IMG/VR virus record: IMGVR_UViG_3300021197_001902
Span: 26,733 to 90,732 of that record
DNA length: 64,000 nt
DNA from: a virus
Direction: 5' to 3' (one strand)
Position numbers and translations under genes: made by a program. Shown here in pieces: positions 9,785 to 19,764 of this stretch. Under the pieces are notes generated by a model. It had not been told where the DNA came from. It did not search any database and saw only the letters and a list, made by a program, of their open reading frames with translations. How positions within the stretch are numbered: position 1 is the stretch's first letter; each line of letters begins with the position of its first letter.

Positions 9785-11287
9785 TTATTCCTCCTCCGTC
9801 TCAGCGTCGTCGCTACACTCGTTTGCTAGTGCGTTTTCAGCGCTAGCATTTGCAACATTTTCGTTTTGGTTGTCAATCTCACTCATAAGTAGTTCTAACA
9901 GCAGATAAATTATGCCTAGCGGGCTTGGCGGCATCATTAACATTCCAGAAATCGTTCCTGTGAAGTCAATACCGTCAATAGACACCCTAGGGAAGAAGTT
10001 CTCGGGTACACCAGGGTTCCCATCGCCAGGAGGAGGCTGAATAGCATCGAGGCCGGTTCGCATCCCCTCTTGCATAGCATAATCAATCAGACACAATAAC
10101 AGCTTCGCTAGATCTTCCCCATTGAGGGTTGGATTAAGGCCCAGACCAGTAAGAGTTTCGTTTACACCCTCTGCAATACCCTCCTCCTCCATTACCTCGG
10201 CTAGGGAGTTAAAAGCTTTACCAGTGCCAATCTTGATACCCTTAGTGATTGCAACGTGAGGATCTGCTAGTTCAACGATACCTTTAAGAATATCTATAGG
10301 TGTTTTGATTAGCATCTTGAGAATAAAGTCTCGGGCTGACGAATTAAATGCCGTTGTCTGGTCTTGTCCTGTTGAGCTCGCAATTGCCAAAGCACTTGCT
10401 GGACGGGTCATATTTGGGGACGAGTTAAAGTTATTGTCGTTTGCTATAGTGGACAGCAAAATATCTATTACCCTATCTTTGGGAGTTTGAAAGGCTCGGT
10501 TAAGGTCTGGGAAATATTGTGCTGTCAGGTAGAAGTTGTAAATTAATGGTATTAACGAAATTGAATTGGAATCGAACGTGGTTGAAAAGAACCTTGAGTA
10601 CTCTTCATTGCCAAGAATGAAACTAACATCGTTTGGTGTAAAATCAATTCCCGTGGTGTTGAGGATATATTCTTCGGCTGCCGCTGCAGCGTCTCGCGAG
10701 TCTTCTCTTAAGGTTAATTCTCGGTCAAGAACGAATATTAGATCTCGTACACGTGACAGGGACCATCGTCCCAAAACTCCATCTGTGGGGAAGGCACGTG
10801 GATCCAGATTTGGAAATGGATTATAGCCTGCGGCGCCGAAGAGGGCGTGATACAGCAAAATTGTGTTCTTTACTGTATAACTCTCGGGGCCAAGAAGCTC
10901 ATTCCAGAAAAACCGCTCTGCATTCGCGCGGGTATAACCCTCAAAAGCGCTGGTATCATTATATTGAAAAATACTGCTCAAGTCAACATACGGTGAGGAT
11001 AACACTGGGAAATATACGGATTTTAACTGACTGGAAGTGTTACCAAAAATGCCTGCTGCTCTTTGAATAAGTGTATTCATATTCGTGAGTTCATCTGCCC
11101 ACTCGGACCGGAGATTGCTATTTGTGTCACCCAGGTTGCCGTCAGCCAAAGGATTACTCAGGAGTCCATCTGGCTTGGGGCTCCATCCGGGCCCACCATT
11201 ACTGGTTGAGGACAATGGGAGGCCGGCGTCATCGAGTATATCATCGATAGCTTGATTGGCAATGGATCCTAGTGTATAAGTCGGCAT
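9785..11287 (-). CDS. Virion protein of unknown function (baseplate cluster)
   Basis: 500 residues, not recognised as a named family. Acidic overall, with a C-terminal tail ending in many Asp/Glu residues and a Pro/Gly-rich hydrophobic stretch (LMMPPSPLGIIYLLLELLM) about residues 453-471. It lies 12 nt downstream of the 1780-residue giant gene and 2 nt before gp25, inside a contiguous structural operon. A baseplate or tail role is therefore inferred from position. No signal peptide or catalytic motif is visible. Confidence 0.7.
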   Translation of the reverse strand: MPTYTLGSIANQAIDDILDDAGLPLSSTSNGGPGWSPKPDGLLSNPLADGNLGDTNSNLRSEWADELTNMNTLIQRAAGIFGNTSSQLKSVYFPVLSSPYVDLSSIFQYNDTSAFEGYTRANAERFFWNELLGPESYTVKNTILLYHALFGAAGYNPFPNLDPRAFPTDGVLGRWSLSRVRDLIFVLDRELTLREDSRDAAAAAEEYILNTTGIDFTPNDVSFILGNEEYSRFFSTTFDSNSISLIPLIYNFYLTAQYFPDLNRAFQTPKDRVIDILLSTIANDNNFNSSPNMTRPASALAIASSTGQDQTTAFNSSARDFILKMLIKTPIDILKGIVELADPHVAITKGIKIGTGKAFNSLAEVMEEEGIAEGVNETLTGLGLNPTLNGEDLAKLLLCLIDYAMQEGMRTGLDAIQPPPGDGNPGVPENFFPRVSIDGIDFTGTISGMLMMPPSPLGIIYLLLELLMSEIDNQNENVANASAENALANECSDDAETEEE

Positions 11288-11299
11288 ATTATTCTTTCT

Positions 11300-14200
11300 C
11301 TATGGTTCAAACGGGACCGGGTCTTCAGATGTTTCAGTTTCGCTGGTCGTGAACGAAGTGACTCCAATTGGTGGTGGTGTTGAAAAGGGATCCCCTGAAT
11401 ATTGTGTGTTCCCGGCAGCATCTTGGACGGGTGGCATCGGCTGTGGTGGGGATCCCGCGGGTGTATACCCCAGATCCAACAGCAAATAAACATCTGTTCC
11501 TTTCTTAAGCCAGACTTTGAAGTGCCTGTTTGAACCGATCGGGTCGCCAAGCGCTTCTTCCAGCGTCTCGCTAGTACTTGGTTGCTCCTGTGTTATGTCT
11601 AAGCGACCATTAATTTGGTACCCATAGAACTCAGGGCCCTCGGGGACGTTGAGCTGCACGTTGTAGTTTTGATATCTAACTTGGGGCACCACATTTCTCA
11701 GCTCTGCATTGGGATATTGGCTGGCGAGATTAATGGCGGCAAGGCTCATAACTGTGAACTCACTATCATCAATATCATTAACTCCCAGATAGACCGAAAT
11801 GGCATTTGTTGAAGCGTTGGTGGATACATGGCCATTGAGGTATCTCAATTGACTGTTGCTGTACGGTGGATCAATTCGTGTAAAATCACTCGTGTCGTAT
11901 TCTAGAGCATCAAGCCCTTGGTCGCTTCTCTGCAGAGTTGTTAGGTTTTCATAGGTCTCTTGAACCTCCTGTGAGGCTGTTTCTCCACCTTCATAAATGT
12001 TCTCAACCCTCAGTGTCATCATTAGTCCCACTTCCGGAATGCCTAGGACTTCTGCTGTTAGTGTACTCTGGTCGAGATTTTGCAGTATCTGACTAATAGC
12101 AGCAGCCGTATCTGTCTCGACTGTGAGTCCGGGGAGTGTTCGTAGCAGCGATTCATCAAAAGACAACTGATTGGTATCAGGGAGTGCTTTGCGAAGAGCA
12201 TTGTTGATTGTCTCACGACTACGTTCAATTCTGTCTGTGATAATAAAGTCCAGAATCTCATCGAAGCCAAAAAAGGTATCTTCGGTGGTAACCGAAAATT
12301 CCGTGCCGTCTGGTATTGCGACCGTACCATCCTGATAGAGAATGCCACCCTGTGAGATAACACTCGGTCTCTTGGTCTTTATGTTAAAGTATGAAACCAA
12401 GTCCATGCGCGTCATCATCCTGCCCGCGGGGCCGTTGACGTCGAAATAGACCAACAATGATTGTAATATTTGCCCTCTAATGAAAGCAAACACAAAGTTA
12501 TCTCGGTCTAAAAGGCTATCGATGTTGTAGGCCGACATAACAAAAATGTTTTTGATGATGACCTCAGCAATGTGGATCTGAACCAAAAGCTGGTACATAC
12601 CAAACTTAATCACATTCCTGATCTTTGAACTCAGCGGGATCTGATCAGCACAGCCTTCTTTATATTCGTCCAACATCTGTTCAATAATGCCATTTATGTC
12701 TAAGAAATCACCTAGTTCGCTAGGGGGACAATTCTCGGTAGGAGTGAAAAAGTTTAGTGACTGAAGAGTTGCTGCATCAAAAATACCATTGTTTAAGACA
12801 TATTCAAATGCATTATCAACTAACTGGCCGTACGCTCTAGGAAAATCGCTGTAATATACCTCCAACGCGTCTTCTGTCGCAGGAGACGATAGCTCACTGA
12901 TCACGGCCTCTGCAAACCTGTACACAAAAGCATTTGCGGTATTGCCTAGGCTATTGATCGAGGAGTCATTATATGAGATCTCAGAAGTGGTTGCGGTTTT
13001 TTCGCCGCCGATGACTTCGTCCTCTGCATTGTTACGAAAAAATCTCTGTAGATTAAAGTCAGCTAACAACTGGGGGTCATTGTAGGATTCTGGCTTGGCC
13101 GGATATGTCAGCAACAGCGAATTTGGCATGCCCAGCGTTTCAGAAGGTTCTATGCCGAAGGGTGAATCTTCTATCGTATTAGTAATGGGGTTAACCGACA
13201 ATGTGGAGAAGCCGACCTGTGTAGGGCTTTGTAGAGTCGATGGGCCGAGAGAAAGGTGTGCAGGGTGGATATGGCTTGGAGTGTAGAGTCCAGTAACCAA
13301 GTCGTGGACGCCGTCGCCTTCGGAGGGATCAGGGGGTGGAGGGTCCAGTGTTATATCTAGGCGACCATTAATCTGGTATCCATAGAACTCGGGGCCAGTA
13401 GGAACGTTATACTGCATATCATAGTTTTGGTACCTAACGCGTGGCACCACGTTTCTTAACTCAACGTTAGGATATTGGTTCATGACGAAGAGGTTGGCTT
13501 CTTCCAAGACATAATATTCATCTTTATCATCAAGATCATTAAACGATAGGTAGATCGATATGGCGTTTGTCGAAGTGTTGGTAGATACATGACTATTAAT
13601 ATATCTTAGTTGGCTATTGCTATATGGAGGGTCAATTCGTATAAAATCAGTTATGTCGTATTCAAAAGCGTCGATGCCTTGATCAAATCTCTGCAGGGTT
13701 GTAGATGCTATATTCAGCAGAGAAATTAATTCGTCATCCTGATGTATAACATAGGGCAGCGACTCTTCCGCGGAGACGGCAGGGTCGGTGTAATAGTGAT
13801 AGTGTTGTCCCGTTGAATTGAAAAAAGGTGCAAGTGGAAGATCCGGATCTTCTGCAAACTTAAACAGTAGCTGTAAATCCTTGTACTCATCTGCTTGGCC
13901 AGCTGAAACAAGGTACGAGCTGTAAAACCTTTGTGTGATTGTCTGGAGTGTTTGCGGGTCATATGTAAATTCCGGAGTTATGTAGTCTCTGAGCGCACTA
14001 ACGAAATTTTGGTTAAATACATACGAGGTAAAAACTGGGTTTCCGGTAGAGTCGGGATTACTTAAGCCTTGGATATTGTTTATAACATTCTGAATTGCGG
14101 CTTGAAAATTAGGATCTGCAGATGCAGTTGTAATTGCTCCTGCCATTGTGGAGACAGCGCCAACGGCCGCGGCCTGGTCCGTGCCCAGAACGCGGGCTAT

Positions 14201-16642
14201 ATCGACATCACACTCTTCCAGTCTAGTCTCCAGTCCATCAAAACCATCCTTAACTTCCTGCAAAACCTCTACAATTTTGTTTAAAAAGCCCGGAGCTACG
14301 ACAGAGCCACTTCCGCGGTCGATGTCCCTAAGTTCATCAGCGTACTGGATACCGTCGAGTAGTCCGGACTCGTTCCTCAGTACTGGCTGCAACATAATTT
14401 CTTTTACAGAATCGCCCGATGCGATGAACTGAAGCTGTACTGTTTCTGCCAGTGCATTAAACGTCTCTGGGACCGACTTGCCGATCGTTGGGTCCAGAAA
14501 CTCAGAATCCGGGCATTCATTATATAAGCGAGGAAGATCGACCACCAACCCATCTTCTATCAGCGCAAGAAGTTGGCTAATATTCTCATCATCAAAAAGG
14601 CCCGGATCCAAGCAAACATTGTCCTGATTTAGGGCGTAGAGATCATTGGCAATCTGATTACAGAGGTCTGTTACGTCAACGGTTGCGGACAAATCCTCAA
14701 AGAACCCCATAATATCCGTGACAGTATCTAGTCGGTCACCAACTGCCGTGTCTGAGTATTGCGCATTAAAATCCAGTATCTTATCCAGTAAGTCTGGGGA
14801 TATATCGTTTCTATTCATAAACAAGATGCAAATATCAATTGAACTCAGTATGGTTGAAAGTGCGCTCAAGTAGTCCAGTGTCTGTTGGGTTGAAAGGCCG
14901 TTCTTCGCTGACAACTGATCAAGCTGTGATATCGCTCCAACCTGTGGTAATCCATTCAGTTGCGGGTTGAGATTATCATTAATAAAACTTGTTATATCAT
15001 TCTGACCGTAGTCAGTAGATCGTGGTGATGTTGTCGGGCAGTTCTCCCTCAACAAGTCAGCCAACTGCTTAATAATTTCTAAAACAATCTGTTGAACTGT
15101 GTCAATCAGAGCTTTTTCGATCTGTTTCCACAAGTCTCCAGAGATTGTAAACGGCTTAAAGTTTTTAAAATCGATTGGCGGCAGACTAATAGGCGATCGC
15201 TTGGGTAAGTCAGGAGGAATATAAATTGAAGCTGCAGCATTGGTCAAAGCGTTTGTCGTAGCGCGGCCAACTCGCACGGCTGCAGCTGAGGCTCCAAAAG
15301 TTAAACACAAGAATGCTTCTTTTGCGATCTCATCAATCCCAAATTGCCGCATAATGTAAGCAACCTTTGGATTTTTTTTCTGAATTAGTCCCAATGGGCC
15401 AGCTTCAATAACGTTTGCAATGGTATTCGAGACATCTGCTGCAGTTGTCAATGCCTTGACGGCTTGTGCGGCGGCGACTTTTCGGAAAACCTCTGGATTA
15501 TCAGCGATCTCCTGTTTGAGCTTTCTGTACTCTTCGGACGTAAAGTAGTCTTTAAAGCCTTTTTCCAAGTCATCGACATTGTTAAAGTCTATAAGACCCT
15601 GGTCTGCGGCCACTCTCAACAACTCGTTGGTCATGTCCTTCTTGGGTTGGAGCTGGAAGTTCTCTATTAGGTCCCCTTCGAGCCCCAGTGAATCTCTAAC
15701 TGAGTCATCATTCAAAAAATCAAAGAAAGAATATGGATTTTGTGTATCAATATTGAGCTGAAATGACGTCAGTAGGTTTTGGTAGTTCCTTAAAATTGCT
15801 AGAGTTAGCGGGTCTTTTAGTAACCTGTTGTTCTTGATGATCGAGAAATAGCCCACACGCAGAGGTTGGCTTTCAATCTCGTCTTCAACCAGCAAGTAGT
15901 CTATTCTTGATACGGCTAGCTTTCCTCGCTTTTTACCAAACACTATTGTAATTGTATCAGCTTCAGAGAAATTATAGCTAGGGGACTGAATCTTTGTCTG
16001 CTCCGACAAAATAGCCACAAGTACATTGAGAATGGTAGTCGCCTGCACTTGCAGAGGTCCAAAAGCAACATTAATATTTATTTGTCCCTCAAATCCACCA
16101 TACTGCGTATCAAACATTTTAAGGCCATTATTCAACAGATTGTTCTGCTGGCCAAGTGTACCAACCACAAGAGTAGTTTCTGAAATTTCTCCTTCAATAC
16201 CTTGCTGTTCGTTGAAGAAGGCCAAGTTTGCGTCGAAGTCAGGCATCGTTTCGTCTGCCAGCAACTCTTCCCTCTTCGCATCAAAATCATAAAGAGACCT
16301 TAGTATAACGATTGTCCTATTGGAGGGAGGTGATGTTTGGTAGAACGTCTCAAGTGAAACCGAGCGCGCTATAGCCTCTTTTATCTCATTTGCCAGATCT
16401 AGGTCGCCACCCGCAGAGTCCTGAAAATATTCCTCATCATACAGGTAGGAATAAAACTCTGGTAGATATGACGTTATGAATTCAGCTGTGGCTATTCTTT
16501 TCGTGTCGGGGTTATCGAGGATTTCGCTAAAGTCGTTAGCTCTGTCGAGCTTTAATTTGATTTTGCTAGACTGACTAGAGCGTTCATAGAACGGAACATT
16601 GAAAGTCTTACTCAGATATTTTTTTGTTATGATGGCAGCCAT
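11300..16642 (-). CDS. Giant 1780-residue structural protein with internal domain duplication
   Basis: A single open frame of 1780 residues, not recognised as a named family. A segment of about 117 residues occurs twice (about residues 981-1098 and 1567-1684). Both copies contain IDPPYSNSQLRY, the PN-x-ELRNVVP block and a GPEFYGYQINGRLDIT block. The C-terminus is Pro/Thr-rich. The middle has helical segments and scattered Cys pairs. It sits between the beta-helix/OB baseplate genes and gp25. It may be a very large baseplate hub, wedge or tape-like component, but no tape-measure hydrophobic pattern is obvious. Function unknown. Confidence 0.8.
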   Translation of the reverse strand: MAAIITKKYLSKTFNVPFYERSSQSSKIKLKLDRANDFSEILDNPDTKRIATAEFITSYLPEFYSYLYDEEYFQDSAGGDLDLANEIKEAIARSVSLETFYQTSPPSNRTIVILRSLYDFDAKREELLADETMPDFDANLAFFNEQQGIEGEISETTLVVGTLGQQNNLLNNGLKMFDTQYGGFEGQININVAFGPLQVQATTILNVLVAILSEQTKIQSPSYNFSEADTITIVFGKKRGKLAVSRIDYLLVEDEIESQPLRVGYFSIIKNNRLLKDPLTLAILRNYQNLLTSFQLNIDTQNPYSFFDFLNDDSVRDSLGLEGDLIENFQLQPKKDMTNELLRVAADQGLIDFNNVDDLEKGFKDYFTSEEYRKLKQEIADNPEVFRKVAAAQAVKALTTAADVSNTIANVIEAGPLGLIQKKNPKVAYIMRQFGIDEIAKEAFLCLTFGASAAAVRVGRATTNALTNAAASIYIPPDLPKRSPISLPPIDFKNFKPFTISGDLWKQIEKALIDTVQQIVLEIIKQLADLLRENCPTTSPRSTDYGQNDITSFINDNLNPQLNGLPQVGAISQLDQLSAKNGLSTQQTLDYLSALSTILSSIDICILFMNRNDISPDLLDKILDFNAQYSDTAVGDRLDTVTDIMGFFEDLSATVDVTDLCNQIANDLYALNQDNVCLDPGLFDDENISQLLALIEDGLVVDLPRLYNECPDSEFLDPTIGKSVPETFNALAETVQLQFIASGDSVKEIMLQPVLRNESGLLDGIQYADELRDIDRGSGSVVAPGFLNKIVEVLQEVKDGFDGLETRLEECDVDIARVLGTDQAAAVGAVSTMAGAITTASADPNFQAAIQNVINNIQGLSNPDSTGNPVFTSYVFNQNFVSALRDYITPEFTYDPQTLQTITQRFYSSYLVSAGQADEYKDLQLLFKFAEDPDLPLAPFFNSTGQHYHYYTDPAVSAEESLPYVIHQDDELISLLNIASTTLQRFDQGIDAFEYDITDFIRIDPPYSNSQLRYINSHVSTNTSTNAISIYLSFNDLDDKDEYYVLEEANLFVMNQYPNVELRNVVPRVRYQNYDMQYNVPTGPEFYGYQINGRLDITLDPPPPDPSEGDGVHDLVTGLYTPSHIHPAHLSLGPSTLQSPTQVGFSTLSVNPITNTIEDSPFGIEPSETLGMPNSLLLTYPAKPESYNDPQLLADFNLQRFFRNNAEDEVIGGEKTATTSEISYNDSSINSLGNTANAFVYRFAEAVISELSSPATEDALEVYYSDFPRAYGQLVDNAFEYVLNNGIFDAATLQSLNFFTPTENCPPSELGDFLDINGIIEQMLDEYKEGCADQIPLSSKIRNVIKFGMYQLLVQIHIAEVIIKNIFVMSAYNIDSLLDRDNFVFAFIRGQILQSLLVYFDVNGPAGRMMTRMDLVSYFNIKTKRPSVISQGGILYQDGTVAIPDGTEFSVTTEDTFFGFDEILDFIITDRIERSRETINNALRKALPDTNQLSFDESLLRTLPGLTVETDTAAAISQILQNLDQSTLTAEVLGIPEVGLMMTLRVENIYEGGETASQEVQETYENLTTLQRSDQGLDALEYDTSDFTRIDPPYSNSQLRYLNGHVSTNASTNAISVYLGVNDIDDSEFTVMSLAAINLASQYPNAELRNVVPQVRYQNYNVQLNVPEGPEFYGYQINGRLDITQEQPSTSETLEEALGDPIGSNRHFKVWLKKGTDVYLLLDLGYTPAGSPPQPMPPVQDAAGNTQYSGDPFSTPPPIGVTSFTTSETETSEDPVPFEP
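11591..11940 (-). repeat. Copy 2 of a duplicated domain-coding segment
   Basis: About 350 bp inside the 1780-residue gene that reads as a diverged copy of 13349-13700. Both encode a block from TLQR...DQG through GRLDIT. Third-position differences and a few amino-acid changes show the duplication is not recent. Boundaries are approximate and set by eye. Confidence 0.85.
13349..13700 (-). repeat. Copy 1 of a duplicated domain-coding segment
   Basis: Partner of 11591-11940, about 1.75 kb away in the same gene and orientation. The encoded segments share long identical stretches such as IDPPYSNSQLRY and FYGYQINGRLDIT. The two copies differ by about one codon in length in the middle of the domain. 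Confidence 0.85.
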
Positions 16643-16649
16643 GTCTTAA

Positions 16650-17636
16650 TTAATTCGTATTGTTATATTTGCTTAATATAAATAAGCCTTTATCGTCTGT
16701 AGTTGTCTCCGCTCCACCGGGGACTTCGAGATATGTTCTCTTGATTCCACTAACTTTCTGCATGTGCAGCATCAATTGTGCCTCAACATTTGTGAGGTTA
16801 TTGACAATAGTCTCTACTCCCGCGGGGAGCAGAATTTCAAAGTCTGGTGCTGTGAGTTGCCCGTAGAACGGAGATCTGTGAGTGTGAGTCATTAATGCTC
16901 TTGTGAATTGTCGATTATACTCCAAAAAGTTCTTAAATAACTCTCTGAGGTCATGGACTGCATCACACGTTTCTATCAAGCACTGTTGTAGATTTGTTCC
17001 CTTTACCAATGGCTGCATATCACCATCATCATTCATGGCGATAAGATCAATACCGTAACCGATTGTTGTTGCGTTTGTGAGGTCGCCGCCTTGTGAGTTT
17101 TTCTTATCTGTTCGAGTCACAAGCTTAATATTCTCACGCGCGATGAGGCGAAGCGTGTCGGCCTTAAGAGCCACGGTACTACGGGGAGAATCAGGAGTGG
17201 TGTTCCCTACCGTCCCAGCAGACAACCCGAAGTATGAATCAGGATCTGACTTCTGCGACACATAGATCCGTGCTGCGTCCAGTTTAAAGTTAGGATCAAC
17301 ATTAAGGCGCTTGCCTCTCTTGTCGCGGCTTTTTGCTCTGTAACCTAGTCTACCTGCCACAATATCGATGGCAGCACAGTGAGTATCTTTTGAGCCTCCA
17401 AATCCGGACAAGATATTGTTCGGACGGTCTAGACCAAGAACAATTCCGGCATTGCCCTTTTGGATGGGATATTCCTCCTCTAACGCGATGTAACGAGGAG
17501 AATCGAAGTCATCCCTGGTGCCTTCGCCAAAGCCAAGGAATTCAGCCTTCTCCTGCTCTGACATGCCATCATAGGCTTGTCGGTCTGTAGGGGAAAGAAG
17601 ACTCAGATCAATTGCTAATTTTTTACGTGATGCCAT
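16650..17636 (-). CDS. Baseplate protein with gp5C/VgrG-like beta-helix segment
   Basis: 328 residues. The middle contains a repetitive stretch, VALKADTLRLIARENIKLVT, that resembles the beta-helical spike part of T4 gp5 or VgrG proteins (alternating hydrophobic residues with KA-D-xxRLIA). The C-terminal third is predicted helical (INCASTF-type antisense ORFs overlap it and were ignored). It is next to an OB-fold/peptidase gene, so a function in the central spike or hub is a reasonable inference. Its start overlaps the end of the peptidase gene by 14 nt, a sign of translational coupling. Confidence 0.7.
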   Translation of the reverse strand: MASRKKLAIDLSLLSPTDRQAYDGMSEQEKAEFLGFGEGTRDDFDSPRYIALEEEYPIQKGNAGIVLGLDRPNNILSGFGGSKDTHCAAIDIVAGRLGYRAKSRDKRGKRLNVDPNFKLDAARIYVSQKSDPDSYFGLSAGTVGNTTPDSPRSTVALKADTLRLIARENIKLVTRTDKKNSQGGDLTNATTIGYGIDLIAMNDDGDMQPLVKGTNLQQCLIETCDAVHDLRELFKNFLEYNRQFTRALMTHTHRSPFYGQLTAPDFEILLPAGVETIVNNLTNVEAQLMLHMQKVSGIKRTYLEVPGGAETTTDDKGLFILSKYNNTN

Positions 17637-18798
17637 CTAGTTGATATCCTTCAATTCTACCCTCTTTAAGTAGTTTTTTTGCTTCCTTCTGAGCTTCTTT
17701 ACCTTGCGTGCCTTCCTTATAGGAAAAATCAAAATGTGGACCATTTGCTGACGCGCTGAGGTTTGAGTACTCATCGACGAGGCGGAACGGCCCATTAGAG
17801 GCACTAAATCCCTGTAAGATCTTTAGTATGGCTGCTTTCGCCGCTTTGCGATCAACTACACCGCCAAAGACAAAATCTAGGGCTAGACCGAAAGTGTGTC
17901 GGCTGCTGTACATGCCCGCCGACTTAATGACTTGGTGGTATTTATCATTACCGCCGGTCACGACGATCTCAACATTTGGTACTAGTTCCTTAATCTTTTT
18001 AAACACTTGTATACCCACACTGGCCATTACTTCAGTGATATCACCACCATTCGACAACTCATTGCCCTTCTCTTTGTAACCCAAGCGTGTCAGCTCTGCA
18101 CGGAGTTTGTCGGCGTTAGGCGTATCTCCTGTAAAGTCGGCCCGGCGCGCCGAGTATAGTTCGATCTCTTTGGTGGAAAGCTTTCTCGACGGGATGGCGT
18201 CCCGAAGTGGGATCGCTTTTTTACTATTAAATCTTTTTCTTAAACCTTGCGATTTTTCGTATCCTGCCAATTGAACCGGTGGGCCCACTACCGCAGAGAT
18301 TCTCGGGCCATAAAGACTTCCCACATCCTCGTAAATCACTCTAACTAGAGTACCAATAGGAAGTCCATTCTCGACATTGTTAACGTCCGAATGAACATCG
18401 GCATACGTGGCTAATATTGGATCGTCAGTGCCTCTCGGAATTGGCCGCGGTTCAATTTCGGGGATGTATACCTTGTAAACAAATGTGGGATAATCATCAG
18501 TTTCATCTGGGTCGCCGACTGCGGCTTCTTCTTTATTTTGTGCTTCCTTGAGAACAAACTCTCGAAACAGTGCTGATTTGTTTCTTACACTTGGGTAAGT
18601 TATCAACTTTTTAGATACTATAATCCCTTCGAAGGAGTCTTTATTTCTTAGAGCGTTTCTGCTGTAGGCTTCCTCAGTGGATAGACGCAAGAACTCCAAC
18701 GGGTCAGTTCTCCTCCGGTCGGTGGAGGGTCCACCAGCATCAGATATATTATTTAATGTACCAAATGGTATCTGATCAAGCTTAAGTTTACCGGCCAT
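17623..18798 (-). CDS. Baseplate hub/puncturing protein: OB-fold plus peptidase M15
   Basis: 391 residues from the ATG at 18798 (MAGKLKLDQ); an in-frame ATG at 18813 is an alternative. About residues 140-170 (PIGTLVRVIYEDVGSLYGP) look like the gp5-type OB-fold. The C-terminal part is a peptidase M15/VanY-like domain with SSRHTFGLALD and, about 50 residues later, HFDF, giving the expected His-x6-Asp...His zinc set. M15 enzymes cut peptide crosslinks in peptidoglycan, so this is probably the virion enzyme that opens the wall during injection. In T4 gp5 the equivalent catalytic domain is a lysozyme. Confidence 0.82.
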   Translation of the reverse strand: MAGKLKLDQIPFGTLNNISDAGGPSTDRRRTDPLEFLRLSTEEAYSRNALRNKDSFEGIIVSKKLITYPSVRNKSALFREFVLKEAQNKEEAAVGDPDETDDYPTFVYKVYIPEIEPRPIPRGTDDPILATYADVHSDVNNVENGLPIGTLVRVIYEDVGSLYGPRISAVVGPPVQLAGYEKSQGLRKRFNSKKAIPLRDAIPSRKLSTKEIELYSARRADFTGDTPNADKLRAELTRLGYKEKGNELSNGGDITEVMASVGIQVFKKIKELVPNVEIVVTGGNDKYHQVIKSAGMYSSRHTFGLALDFVFGGVVDRKAAKAAILKILQGFSASNGPFRLVDEYSNLSASANGPHFDFSYKEGTQGKEAQKEAKKLLKEGRIEGYQLDGIT

Positions 18799-19099
18799 CT
18801 TCGTTGTTCTCATTCAAAAGATCAAACAGCTGCTCTTTATCATCCGCTGATAGGCCGGTGTTTCCAGTTTTTTGCCTCTGAAGGATGGCCGCGAGCTTTA
18901 CCATCTGTTCGTTTGAACGCTGAAGGTTTTCCACAAATTTTGCTGCTAGAGGGCCCATCTCTCGACGGTCCGTTGTGGACTGGGCCATGTCTGCCATCAC
19001 ATCCATTAAGAGGGTTTTGGCCATGGCCCGATCTTCTTTAATGTTTTGCGTGGTTTCTTCGATGTAGGTTTCTAAACTTAGATCTCGCTGTTTTCCCAT
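18788..19099 (-). CDS. Small helical phage protein, unknown
   Basis: 103 residues, strongly helical and rich in Glu, Met and Gln, with no recognised motif. The 3' end overlaps the OB/M15 gene and the 5' end overlaps the gp55-like gene (19078-19099), so all three are probably co-translated. Could be a chaperone or assembly factor for the hub, but nothing in the sequence shows that. Confidence 0.65.
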   Translation of the reverse strand: MGKQRDLSLETYIEETTQNIKEDRAMAKTLLMDVMADMAQSTTDRREMGPLAAKFVENLQRSNEQMVKLAAILQRQKTGNTGLSADDKEQLFDLLNENNEDGR

Positions 19100-19764
19100 T
19101 TTACTTTAAACGTCCTGTATCTCTTTCGGAGTTTATTCAAGTTGTTAACCACTTGCTTGGTGTTTAACCCCGTGATCTCCCGAAGGTATAAGTAAATAGC
19201 TTTTTTATTGAAAATTTCTATTTGATCAGCGGAGTCCAATAGGATACGAACTGCCATCAATACTTTTTTCTCGTTTTCTTTAATCATAAAAGAGTCCCAA
19301 GTCTTGATCTCGGTATTAAGAGAAGTCCAAAATTCTATCTCTGCTCTTTTATCAAAGTAGGTTGGCTCATGTGATATAAGATCCTCGTCTAATTCATTCA
19401 GAACGTCCTCCATAAAAACTTCTGTCTGAAGACGCTTTTTGGTTCTCTTAACCTTATGAATAAACCAGTTCTTAGTCACCACCGAGAAGTACGAGAATGC
19501 TTTAGATCCCTTGTTAGGGTCGTACTTATTTAAAATCGTTGTGAGCCACACCTTACAGTCGGCCCTCAAATAATCTATATTGGGTAGCGTCGTAAAACGA
19601 TAGGTGTAGATAATCTTATCTACCATGTGATCAAATGCAGGTTGAATGTACTCTTCGTACAGCTTAGATCGCAACTCCCTGTCAGTTGACAGGGCATACT
19701 TAACTATTGCGTCCTCATGGACCTGCGTAAAATAATGATTTTTCTTACTCTTCTTCCTCGGCAT
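19078..19764 (-). CDS. Late-transcription sigma factor, T4 gp55-like
   Basis: 228 residues. A sigma-70 region-2-like helix is visible at about residues 65-110: DYLRADCKVWLTTILNKYD, then KGSKAFSYFSVVTKNWFIHK and a basic KRTKKR tail. The aromatic run FSYFSVVTKNW matches the -10-recognition helix seen in gp55 proteins. Gp55 binds host RNA polymerase core and directs it to late promoters of the TATAAATA type. It sits directly upstream of the structural block that such a factor would control. The C-terminal part is helical and less recognisable. Confidence 0.78.
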   Translation of the reverse strand: MPRKKSKKNHYFTQVHEDAIVKYALSTDRELRSKLYEEYIQPAFDHMVDKIIYTYRFTTLPNIDYLRADCKVWLTTILNKYDPNKGSKAFSYFSVVTKNWFIHKVKRTKKRLQTEVFMEDVLNELDEDLISHEPTYFDKRAEIEFWTSLNTEIKTWDSFMIKENEKKVLMAVRILLDSADQIEIFNKKAIYLYLREITGLNTKQVVNNLNKLRKRYRTFKVKWENSEI

